Below, in pieces: positions 46,001-53,100 of a DNA stretch of 64,000 bases. The stretch covers positions 1-64,000 of the forward strand of contig DASRHT010000012.1 in assembly GCA_035650355.1 (NCBI GenBank), given 5' to 3'. A program made the position numbers and the translations under genes. The DNA comes from DASRHT01 sp035650355 (GTDB lineage Bacteria > Chloroflexota > Ktedonobacteria > Ktedonobacterales > Ktedonobacteraceae). How positions within the stretch are numbered: the stretch's first letter is position 1; every line of letters begins with the position of its first letter. The notes under the pieces were generated by a model. That model worked only from the letters and a program-made list of their open reading frames with translations. It did no database searches and had not been told where the DNA came from.

Positions 46001-47188
46001 ACTATTAGCAAAGTCGATCCTGGGATTCGGTCGCACGAAATGGAGGCTGGGCGGCAATTGCTTATGCACAAGGGCCAGCACGGTCTTGATCAATCCCGTT
46101 ATTCCGGCTGCCGCATCGAGATGACCAACATTGGTTTTTACTGAGCCAATGGCACAGAAGTTGTTCTTTTTCGTTCCTGTACGAAAAGCGCGCGTTAACG
46201 CCGCTATTTCTATCGGATCGCCCAGTGCAGTTCCGGTGCCATGCGTTTCAACGTATGTCACCATCTCTGGCTCGATGCCAGCAATCGCCTGCGCCTCCGC
46301 AATCACTTGAGCCTGCCCCTGGGTACCAGGGGCAGTATATCCAATCTTGGCCGAGCCATCGTTATTGATGGCCGAGCCTTTGATAACAGCAAAAATTGTA
46401 TCGCCATCTTGTAAAGCATCCGCCAGCCGTTTGAGCAGCACCACACCAACGCCGTTGCCGCGCAATGTGCCCTGCGCTTGCTCATCAAAGGCGCGGCAAT
46501 GCCCATCAGGAGAAACAATGCCTCCTTCCTGATACACATAGCCGATTTTATGCGGCACCCTGACTGAAACCCCACCGGCCAGCGCCATATCGCATTCACT
46601 GTTGAGCAGGCTCTGAGCGGCTAGATGCACGGCGACAAGAGAGGTGGAGCAGGCTGAACTGATACTGATGCTAGGGCCACGCAAGTTCAGCTTATAGGAA
46701 ACGCGCGTAGCCAGGTAATCGCGCTCGTTCCCCAATCCTATCTGGAATAATCCCTCCTTTTCTATCAGCTCGCGATTGCTTGCAAGGTTCGACAATAAGT
46801 AGGTGTCCATGCTCGCCCCAGCATAGATGCCGATGCGTTCGGCATAGCGTTCCGCGTCATAGCCTGCTTGCTCTAACGCTTCCCAGGCACATTCGAGAAA
46901 GAGGCGTTGCTGGGGGTCCATGAGCGCGGCATCCCTCGGGGTAATGCCGAAGAACGCCGCATCAAACATATCTACGCCATCAAGAACCGCCCCGGCTTTT
47001 ACATACTGCTGCTGGTTATAAACAGCAGGCCTTACGCCAGATGCGGCAAGCTCCTGATCGGTAAAAAACGAGATTGATTCTCTGCCATTTTGCAGGTTCT
47101 GCCAGAACTCATGGATCGACCTGGCCCCTGGAAAACGGCCACTCATGCCGATAATCGCTATCTCATTAGAAAAAGCTATCTGATCCAT
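34061..47188 (-). CDS. Hybrid PKS-NRPS: KS-AT-ACP-AMT-C-A-PCP-C-A-PCP-E
   Basis: 4375 residues from the ATG at 47188 (GAGGAC upstream; one base after the previous stop). Order with rough residues: KS 5-430 (Cys in SISSACSTSLVAVH; His in VETHGTGTALG and NVGHLDAAAG); AT 530-866 (GHSIGE; HAFHS, a malonyl-type motif); ACP 937-1003 (GADSLL); class III aminotransferase 1237-1677 (PLP Lys in TYGKAFGGG); C 1727-2173 (HHIIADG); A 2190-2673 (code D-I-W-E-V-T-A-D-D, not assigned); PCP 2703-2773; C 2783-3233 (HHIIFDG); A 3267-3757 (code D-I-L-Q-C-G-L-I-W, glycine-like); PCP 3783-3850 (GGDSI); E 3866-4370 (HHLAVDIVSW, EGHGRE, TVGWFTAIVP). No KR, DH or ER. A KS-AT-ACP-AMT head occurs in the mycosubtilin/iturin and microcystin systems. 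No TE. Confidence 0.93.
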   Translation of the reverse strand: MDQIAFSNEIAIIGMSGRFPGARSIHEFWQNLQNGRESISFFTDQELAASGVRPAVYNQQQYVKAGAVLDGVDMFDAAFFGITPRDAALMDPQQRLFLECAWEALEQAGYDAERYAERIGIYAGASMDTYLLSNLASNRELIEKEGLFQIGLGNERDYLATRVSYKLNLRGPSISISSACSTSLVAVHLAAQSLLNSECDMALAGGVSVRVPHKIGYVYQEGGIVSPDGHCRAFDEQAQGTLRGNGVGVVLLKRLADALQDGDTIFAVIKGSAINNDGSAKIGYTAPGTQGQAQVIAEAQAIAGIEPEMVTYVETHGTGTALGDPIEIAALTRAFRTGTKKNNFCAIGSVKTNVGHLDAAAGITGLIKTVLALVHKQLPPSLHFVRPNPRIDFANSPFYVNAQLTEWKSDGFPRTAGVSSFGIGGTNAHVVLQEAPPVTVPSREPKPWQLLLLSARTETALATMSANLAQHLEQQPELPLADVAAVLQLGRKQFDIRRAVVCHNSEEAVKALEMLDHQHVATGEKSALQRPVTFLFPGQGSQHIQMAAELYQHEPVFRTYVDMCANSFQPYLKTDLRKICYPASEEATEATQKLTRTAIAQPALFTIEYALAQLWMAWGIQPQALIGHSIGEYVAACLAGVFSLEDAIQLVALRGKMMQALPAGDMLAVSLPPDDLQPFLNEQLSLAAINTPARCVLSGTKEAVRAVEEIVVEKGAMTRRLHTSHAFHSSMMDPILAAFTAEVKKVQLKAPVLPFVSNVTGAWITAAEATDPAYWARHLRQTVQLAAGLQLLMEDPQCVLLEVGPGAALCTLAKQHSGRKKEQRVLSSLPHAQKQASDFAHVLQTLGRLWIDGVRVDWTSFVGDSWQRVPLPTYPFERQRHWIEAPDVKHQQEVIYQSNDSQDALPRQKFHLSIEGKTKEMAVSNSHMPTETRQKEIMTRLKDIFGHLLGMDLTAVDHQSSFLEIGADSLLLMQASQRIKDVFSIKIPFRHLLENYDTFDSLAAYLDQKLPSDFIKAPPAEQRGFVGTQFIVSNGVVARNNSEPLPMEAPVQAQREPITQKLTAPLQRPSAPLVPANGYMGNAVNGHVVQSGSSTRIESIVEQQLQLMAQMVEQQRLLMSQQLEALGTRTFVNDLPSTRVQETLVAAPLQEQTVIASFNGVASQQEVLPAPVSINDTLSQQPTATLHPAVGENGPVLSLRMDPETYVPYQPRKTGALGGLTEQQQQYIAALIERVARKTKGSKQIAQDYRKFHADNRGTAGFNLTFKEVVYPLAVERAEGAHVWDVDGNEYVDIAMGFGALLFGHSPSFLVDALQEQARRGIGLGWQSYMVGKVAKLFCEITGVERVSFCNSGTEAVMTAIRLARATTGRSKIAVFAGSFHGTFDGVLVKSHETADKSLRTIALAPGTPDSMIEDVISLYFGRPESLDMLKAHAQDLAAVIVELPQSRRPDLLPTKFLQELRKFTTEAGVALIFDEVVAGFRMHLGGAQALFGVQADIVTYGKAFGGGLPVAAIGGKAEFMDAVDGGVWQYGDASIPDAMQTFFAGTYFKHPLLMPVVWSILNHLKSSGPQLQEQLNQRTTQLMQRLDRLFEQMHAPIRTIHFGSLFRFLFPPAYKVVDANLFFYHLLEKGIYIAETRNCFLSTAHTASDLDHIVQAIQETLVELQAGGFLIDSSPWPDPSDPGGGTGPLFLSRTLSQGSEASNRLASPLSSAFVNNGHNQEAHNAVRMVPMSEQQKELWFMAQFGTDASRAYHESLTMHLRGAFQADAMRQAVQGLIQRHESLRTTFSSEGDYQRILPTFDLDIAWSDISSLAEEVQARQVADVQASEIQKPFDLEHGPLMRIHLVKLQEQHHLFVFTVHHIIADGRSVGTMLAELSVLYTNACSGMQAHLPEATQYREFVEWLEQPEQQELMTSAQAYWLSQFTSLPPILTLPTDFPRPARKTFKGAFYVTKIDAKLYNELKNLSRQQHCTLFTTLLAAYTALLSRLTNQTDLVVSVSAAGHTLIDNEHLVGHCVNLLPLRLKIEDDPTLAHYLQAVKTVLLNSYEHQIYPLSKLVEKLNLPRDPSTMPLVTTSFNLDRAGELAFADLEVDIITNSTGFAKFDFDLNIVQTDTELILECNYNADLFRTQTIQRWMGYLKTLLQGMAQASALHFSQLPLMSQEEEQQILFEWNNTHVDYPSTACIHQLFEQQAQRTPDRVAVLCEGQQLSYRALNERANQLAHYLQRLGVGPDVLVGICMERSLEMMVGLLGILKAGGAYMPMDPSYPQERLAFMLSNAHVSVLLTLQHIHEQLSAYQGQIVCLDSDWQTLSQEEQIAPACSVTVDNLAYVIYTSGSTGQPKGAMVAQRGMLNHLFAKIQTLDLTPDDKIAQTASHCFDISVWQFFAALLQGGQVCIYPNEIARDPVQLFKYVAAERVSILEIVPSLLQAYLDAIELLSEKASVEANLRWLVVTGEQFPAQLGKRWLRHFPQVSLLNAYGPTECSDDVTHAVLNQALLERGATAPIGLPVSNTQIYILDSMLQSLPVGVPGEIYVGGIGVGRGYVGDATRTASTFIPDPFGVPGGRLYKTGDIGRYHPDGQIEFIQRVDHQVKVRGYRIELGEIEAVLGQHPAVRQCLVLVREDEPGQHRLVAYLTAVPAEKPTANQLYAWLHDKLPVYMIPMAFVLLEEFPLSANGKLERAALPAPERDHTELTASYIAPRTATEELLADIWCEVLALERVGVLDNFFAIGGHSLPATQVMARLRKRIQVDLPLQVLFEHPTIAGLAEQIERAQHKPGSVAALAIPDVRPRRALFPLSFAQRRLWFLSQLEPESPFYNIPIALHMQGPLQREALERSLSEIVQRHEVLRSTIVLTDGQPMQQVLPAVDMRFSASDLTLTDLSHLPQSEQQERVQQLVQAEAMKPFELNKGPLLRGQLLRLSPMEHVLLLTMHHIIFDGWSHDILMRELSALYEAFSRGKSSPLPALPLQYADYALWQREWLQNDVLAEQIAYWRKRLAGVPTVLNLPTDRPRPPAQTFRGAVVRFSVAPSLSAALKELSRQEGATLFMTLLSAFGVLLSRYSGQSDVLVGSPVANRRHVEFENLIGLFVNTLVLHTNLSGNPSFRNLLGRVNKTTLEAYQHQDLSFEKLVDGLQLTRDVSYSPLFQVLFVLQNMSAPTGGFADLTLRTLEPRGETAKFDLTLALDDTQAGLEGAWEYNTDLFDATTIERMSNHFLTLLASIVADPDQSVETLQLVTEGEKEVLLHTWNATEMAYARNSSVHELFEAQAKSTPHAVAVVFEDEQVTYQVLNRRANQLAHRLRELGVGPDKLVAICMDRSVEMVVALLAVLKAGGAYVPLDPNYPQERLTFVLEDAQVSVILTQRAMEKLVADQCVPTLYLDEDWRKHKTLPISTPRSGVTAANLAYVIYTSGSTGKPKGVQVPHAGVVNFLASMQQQPGITRQDTLLAVTTLSFDIAGLELYLPMLVGARLEVVSHDIAASGELLFDRLVTSGATIMQATPTTWRLLLEAGWRGAPGLAIPGDPSRAGASPVPTSHFKALCGGEALPRELANDLLDKGVSLWNLYGPTETTIWSATCNVVAHKPISIGHPIANTQIYLLDAHQQPVPVGIPGELYIGGDGVTRGYLKRPELTAERFVPDPFGGSGGRLYRTGDQARYLPDGSIEFMGRLDHQVKVRGFRIELGEIETVLSKQPDVQECVVVVREDIPDQKRIVAYVVSRGDQALTVSSLRSDLKAYLPEYMIPSAFVFLNELPLTPNGKVDRRALPMPDTARPDVASTFAAPTNATEQLLADIWCEVLRLDRVGVNDNFFELGGDSIIGVQMIMKANEKGLRIAPRQLFQHQTIAELAAVVGTSYDEAGSSSASAPEAELTGLVPLTPIQYWFFEQPLPDRHHWNLAKLLDVFLPDQLSAPTMNRGATGRDSGVVDRNFKAYQQLDPALLRQCIRALMTHHDALRLRFNYDVHGWQQTCIALDADEEVPLTLFDLTTVPELEQAARVEALANEVQKSLNISKGPIIRVALFNLGEQQPNKLLIVIHHLAVDIVSWQVLLADLQTAYQQLVKGEPIQLPTKTTSFKDWAERLTTYAQSQQVQQELKYWLDKPWTSVRPLPVDNLAGINTEASARTLSTSLSAEETRTLLQDVPKLYRTQVKDVLLTALAQSFAQWTGTSTLLVDLEGHGREDLWEELDLARTVGWFTAIVPTCLNLAGTARPEEALKSVKEQLRAMPRGGIGFGVLRYLSHDEEIKQQLAALPEAEVVFNYRGQSSQSLSENEGTWLKLAQATGGAARNLHVNRCYLLEVNGSIDENCLHIGLTYSENIHSRETIQQALTRYTEKLRAIIHACQSSGKEIFTPSDFPEAALDQQQLDSLMAKLNQ
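35437..35457. repeat. 21-bp repeat inside the E domain, copy A
   Basis: CTCCCCGATTCATCGTGGGA(G), read in the minus-strand coding frame as APTMNRGA. It falls in an insertion in the E domain (SAPTMNRGATGRDSGVVD) between the usual N-terminal E motif and the LDPALLRQ helix. 19 of 21 bases match copy B at 35607. Confidence 0.7.
35607..35627. repeat. 21-bp repeat in the PCP-E linker, copy B
   Basis: CTCCCCGCTTCATCGTAGGA(G), coding GTSYDEAGSS in a different frame from copy A (170 bases apart). It is flanked by a small hairpin CGTAGG/CCTACG. The linker between PCP2 and the E domain is thus built partly from repeat DNA. Confidence 0.7.
36585..36623. repeat. REP-like insert inside an A domain
   Basis: A 39-base GC-rich unit with hairpin CAGGGC/GCCCTG (36592-36611), in the glycine-like A domain. 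It adds about 20 residues (GLAIPGDPSRAGASPVPTSH) between the T-P-T-T-W motif and the KALCGGEALP motif, where A domains are normally short. It shares GCTTGCCCCT with the 33968 element. The frame is kept. Confidence 0.65.
42064..42095. repeat. Perfect 14-bp hairpin in AMT-C linker
   Basis: GGGAAGCGAGGCGA pairs with TCGCCTCGCTTCCC across a TTGC loop, inside the coding region between the aminotransferase and the first C domain (protein GSEASNRLASPLSS). Frame kept. It could fold strongly in mRNA. Confidence 0.7.
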
Positions 47189-47189
47189 C

Positions 47190-50100
47190 TTAGTCCTCAA
47201 ACACCTCTATTCTCTTCGCGCCTTGTCTGCTTCGTCTCAATTGCCGCTGTTGCTCGACAGCGCGGCTACGTGCAGCATCCCAGCCATGACTTTGCTGAAG
47301 CGGAGCTGCTTCCTCCTGGTTCTGGCTGAGCAGTGTGGCGAGCGCGGAGATCGTCGTGTGCTGGAATAAATCGAGCAGCGATACATTTTTGTGAAGCACC
47401 GCTTGCAGGCGATCCTGTAAGCGAGCCAGTAACAACGAATGACCGCCCAGGTCAAAGAAGTTCTCATGCACACCGACCTTCTCCAGGTGCAGGATGTCAC
47501 ACCAGATCGCGGCAATATCCCGCTCAATCTGGCTCTCCGGCGCGACATACGCGGTCTCCGTTTTCCCCTGCACTGCTTCAGGAGCTGGCAGCGCTTTCAC
47601 ATCGACTTTCGCATTGGATGTGATTGGCAGGGTTTCCAGCACCACAAAAGCCGCAGGGATCATGTACTCGGGCAGCCGCTCTTTGAGCGCCTGGCGCACT
47701 TCGCTGATTATCGGCACATTATCGGCCTCTGGAATCAGGTACGCGACGAGACGCTTTTCGCCTGGCACGTCCTCGCGGACGATGACCACGCTTTCATGCA
47801 CCGACGGCTGTTTGTTAAGCGCCTCCTCGATCTCTCCAAGCTCGATGCGGAAGCCGCGAATCTTCACCTGATGGTCAAGGCGTCCCAGGAATTCGATGTT
47901 GCCATCGGGTCGCAGGGAAGCCCTGTCGCCGGTTCGATAGAGGCGCGCCCCCGGCTCCAGGCTGAAGGGATGAGGAATGAAGCGTTGCGCGCTCAGCTCT
48001 GGACGATACAAGTATCCGCGCGCGAGCCCTACTCCTCCGAGATAGAGCTCGCCCGGGACACCAATCGGACACGGCTGCCAGTGCGCATCCAGGACATACA
48101 TCTGCATATTGGCAATGGGCTTGCCGATGGTCGGACGCTTTTTATCATTCTGACAGAGCGCGACGCTAGCACAGACCGTCGTTTCGGTCGGCCCATAGGC
48201 ATTGAAGAAGTTGCGGCCAGGGCTCCAGTTGGCGACCAGTTCGGCGGAGCAGGCTTCACCGGCGGTAATCAGCGTCTGCAACACGGGCAGGTCTTGCTGG
48301 GGCAGGACCGCCAGCACAGAAGGCGAAAGCGTCGCCGTGGTGATCTGCTGCTCCTGCAACAACTGCAAGAGCGTTGGACCTGGCATCAGCGTCTCCTGCG
48401 TCGCCAGACAGAGCGTCGCACCGCTGGAAAGCGCCATCACTATTTCCCAGATGGAGGCATCAAAGCTTAATGACGCGAATTGCAGCATCCGGTTTTCTGG
48501 TTGCGTCCCGAACGCCTTTGCTTGCGCGACCGACAGACTTGCAAGGCCGCGATGCGACACCATCACGCCTTTCGGCGTGCCCGTAGAGCCAGACGTGTAG
48601 ATGATATACGCCAGGTTTGCCACACTCATTTCCCCAGGAGGCGGTGGCACCGACCCATCTGTCAGCTCTGTCTCTATCAGGTCCTCCGCCCCATAGACCG
48701 AGAGTCCTTCCGCAGGCAGCCGCTCGCGTAACCTGTTTTGCGTCAACAGGATAGCAATGCGAGCATCCGTGAGCATAAAAGCCAGGCGTTCACGCGGGTA
48801 GCCCGGGTCCAGCGGCACATACGCGCCTCCCGCTTTGAGGATCGCCAGCAACGTCACCACCAGTTCCAGCGAGCGCTCCATACAGAGGCCCACCAGCACC
48901 TCCGACCCGACACCCAGGCCGCGGAGCCGCCAGGCGAGGCGATTGGCGCACTCATCAAGCGCCTGATAGCTCAGGGTCTGCTCTTCAAAGACCAGCGCCA
49001 CAGCATCGGGACGCAGCTGCGCCTGCTCTTCAAACAGCTCGTGGATACAGCGATCCTGAGCATAAGGGGTCTGGGTGGCATTCCAGTCATGTAACACCAC
49101 CTGCTGCTCCTGCTCAGGGAGGAGCGGATACTGCATGATGGATTGCTCTGGATGAGCAACAATCGCGTGCAGTAGCGCCTGGAAATGCTCGGCCATCCGT
49201 CTGATCGTGGTCGCATCAAACAGGTCTATACTATATTCCCACCGCATCTGCAAGCCCGCAGAGGTTTGCAGCATATCTACCATCAGATCCTGCTTGGCTG
49301 TTCCTCCTTCAATGGGAAATGGCTCAATGGCGATCCCTGTGACAGGGACAGGAGCTGAGGAAGAGATCCACAGGGCGAATGCCACCTGGAACAAGGGGTT
49401 ATAGCTTAAACTGCGCTCCGGCTGCACCGCCTCTACCAGGCGCTCAAAGGGCAGATCCTGGTGCGCGTAGGCAGCCAGGGTCATCTCGCGTACCCGCTGT
49501 AGCAAGGTGAAGAACGACGGGTTGCCCGACAGATCGGTGCGCAAGACCAGCGTGTTGACAAAAAAGCCCATCAGTTCTTCCAACTCCAGATGGCGGCGGT
49601 TGGCAGTTGGCGAGCCCAGCAGCACATCGTTCTGGCCGCTGTAGCGCGCCAGCAGCACATTGAAGGCTGCCAGCAGGGTCATAAAGAGGGTGACGCCTTC
49701 GCGCCGGCTCAACTCACTGAGCGCGGCAGCGAGCGAGGCGTCGATGGTGAAATGTTGCACGGCCCCTCGGAAGGTCTGTATCGGCGGACGAGGCCGGTCG
49801 GTCGGCAAATTCAACACTGTGGTGGCCCCGGCGAGCTGCTGGCGCCAGTAGGTCATCTGGCGTTCGAGCATCTCCGTCTGCAACCATTCGCGCTGCCAGA
49901 GCGTATAATCGGCATACTGCAGCCGCAACTCGGGCAAGCGAGATATCTGTTCCTGGCTAAAGCTCCCATAGAGTGAGATCAGTTCCCGTTCAAAAACGTC
50001 CCTCGACCAGCCGTCAAAGACAATGTGATGCACGGTCAAGACCAGCACATACTCCGTTGGCGCAAGGCAGAGCAGCTCGCCGCGGATCAATGGTCCCTGG

Positions 50101-53100
50101 CTCAGATCAAAGGGCTGCATCGCTTCGGAGTGCGCGAGCTGCTGCGCCTGTTCCTCCCGCAGCTCTACAGGCAGATGCTGTAGATCGACCACGGGCACGC
50201 TAAAGCTGTCAGACGCGCTAAAGCGAGTCCATAGGGAAGCTGGATGGATGAGTTGAACCGGCTGCCCATCCACCTCGTCGATGGTGGTGCGCAACGCCTC
50301 GTGCCGCCGCACAATCTCAGCCAGGCTCCGTTCCAACGCTTCTACATCGAGCCAGCCGCGGATGCGTAGGGCCATTGGGATATTGTAGAAGGGGCTTTCC
50401 GGGTCCAACTGATGCAGGAACCACAGACGCTGCTGTGCAAGTGAGAGCGGCAGTAACGCCGGGCGCTCGCGCTCATTCAGAGTAGGCAGCGAGCTCTTCT
50501 CCTGGGACCAGAGCGCCATTTCCGCCTGTTCAGCAAACGCCGCCAGGGTCGGGTACTCGAAGATAGCGCGCAAGGGCAGATCAACTTCTAGAGCTTTATG
50601 GAGATGGGCAAGGACCTTGATAGCCAGCAAAGAGTAGCCGCCAATGGCAAAAAAGTTATCGAAGACGCTCACCCGGTCCAGATTCAAGACCTGGCTCCAG
50701 ATACCCGCCAGGATCTCCTCGACCGCCGTGCGAGGAGCGACATAGGAGGCCGCCAGTTCAATACGATCATGCTCCGGCATAGGCAAAGCGCGCCGATCCA
50801 CTTTGCCATTCGGCGAGAGTGGTAACTGATCAAGCACAACAAAGACCGTTGGCATCATATACTGAGGTAAGCGCTCACGTAACCAGGTTTTTAGATGGTC
50901 ACCGGCCACGAACTCTTGTTGCTCAGAGACGATATACGCCACCAGACGTTTGGTTCCAGGCTGGTCCTCGCGAACAATTACCACGACTTCGCGAACGGCT
51001 GGATGCTGGCCCAGCACTGTCTCAATCTCGCCCAACTCAATACGAAAACCGCTGACCTTCACCTGATAATCGATGCGCCCCAGGAACTCGATGGTGCCAT
51101 CTGGTCGATAGCGCGCTAAATCGCCTGTTCTATATAACCTTTCTCCGGCTGCGCCAAATGGATCAGGGATAAACTTCTCCGCCGTCAAGGCTGGCTGATG
51201 GAGATACCCACGCGCCAGGCCCTTGCCGCCAGTATATAATTCTCCAGGAACGCCAATGGGCGTCGGCTGCATATAGGTGTCCAGGATATAGACCTGCGTG
51301 TTGGCAACGGGGGAGCCAATGGACACAGAGTTGCCAACCTGCTCCTCTTGCGTCATGAAATAGCAAGAGGTAAACGTGGTGTTCTCCGTTGGTCCATAGC
51401 CATTGACGAGAGTACATCCTCCCCGTTGTGCCAGAATTTTCTTCGCATGGGGAACAGATACAATATCTCCTCCTGTGATCACATACTTCACAGTCTGTAG
51501 ACTCTCAAGATGGTACTCTACCATCTGGCTAAACAGCCCGGACGTTATCCAGAGAACGGTGATACAATATTGCTCAATCGCCCGTTGCAGTTCATTTAAG
51601 GATGACGTGTAAGAAGGAAACACTACCAGGCGCGCACCGTTGAGCAGGCTTCCCCAGAGCTCGATGGTCGAGGCGTCAAAGGGGACAGGAGCAGACTGTA
51701 AGAAAACTTCCTGCGGAGCAAACGCGGCAAAATTTGCTTCTTTCACTAGGCGCACGATATTGGAATGCGTCACGCTGACCCCCTTAGGGGTGCCGGTAGA
51801 ACCTGAAGTATAAATGATATAGGCGAGATTAGCCGCGCTTAATCCTTCGGGTGGCGTGAATACATCATCATCATCTTCATCTTCTTTCTCTAGATTATCT
51901 ACGCTATAGATCGCGAGTCCTTCTGCGGACAGACGATCATACAAGTGACGCTGAGTGAGCAGGATGGTGATGCGAGCATCAGCGATCATAAAAGCCAGAC
52001 GCTCACGCGGATAGCCCGGGTCCAGCGGCACATAGATGCCTCCCGCTTTGAGGATCGCCAGCAAAGCCACCACTAGTTCCAGCGAGCGCTCCATGCAGAT
52101 GCCAACCGGGACTTCTGGCCCAACTCCCAGCTCGCGGAGATGCCGGGCAAGGCTATTGACCCGCTGATCAAGCGTCCGGTAACTCAACGTCCGCTCTTCA
52201 CAGACGAGTGCGATGGCATCGGGACGCAACCGTACCTGTTCCTCAAAGAGCTCATGAACACAGCGATCCTGAGGAAAAGGGGTTTGGCTCGCATTCCAAT
52301 CGAGCAATATCATCCGCTGCTCATCCGGGGGTAAGAGCGGATAGTGCATGATGGACTGCTCGGGATTGGCAACGATAGCCTGAAGCAGCGTCTGGAAATG
52401 TCCAGCCATACGCCTGATAGTGATGGCATCAAAAAGATCGATGCTGTATTCAATCTTCCCACGTATACCGCCACCTATTTCCGTCAATTCAAGCACAATA
52501 TCAAATTTTGCTGTCCCGCTATCAACCTCCAGCGAGCTCATTTCCAGATCGGTGAGTGGCCGGACAGACGCCAGAATGTTTTGTAAAACAAATGCCGCCT
52601 GGAAGAGCGGATTGCTATTGGACGAACGCTCAACCTTTAATTCCTGGACCAGGCGATCAAAGGGCAGGTCCTGATGATCGTAAGCAGCCAGGGTCATCTC
52701 ACGTACTCGCTGCAACAAGGTGCGGAACGATGGGTTGCCCGACAGATCGGTGCGCAAGACCAGCGTGTTGACAAAAAAGCCGATCAGATCTTCCAGTTCC
52801 AACTGGCTCCGATTGGCGGTTGGCGAGCCCACCAGTACGTCGTTCTGGCCGCTGTAGCGCGTCAGCAGCACATTGAAGGCCGCCAGCAGGGTCATGAAGA
52901 GGGTGACGCCTTCGTGCCGGCTCAACTCTTTGAGCGCCGCAACGAGCGAGGCATCGATGCTAAAGCGCTCGGCGGCTCCGCGGAAGGTCTGCACAGGCGG
53001 ACGAGGCCGGTCGGTTGGCAAACTGAGCGTAGTTGTGGCCCCGGCGAGCTGTTGGCGCCAGTAGGTGATTTGCTCTGTGAACGCTTGCTCCTGCGACCAT

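Noticed and set aside
34061..47188. A firm amino-acid call for the D-I-W-E-V-T-A-D-D code
   Set aside because: I cannot recall a secure characterised match; only the acidic nature of the pocket is stated.
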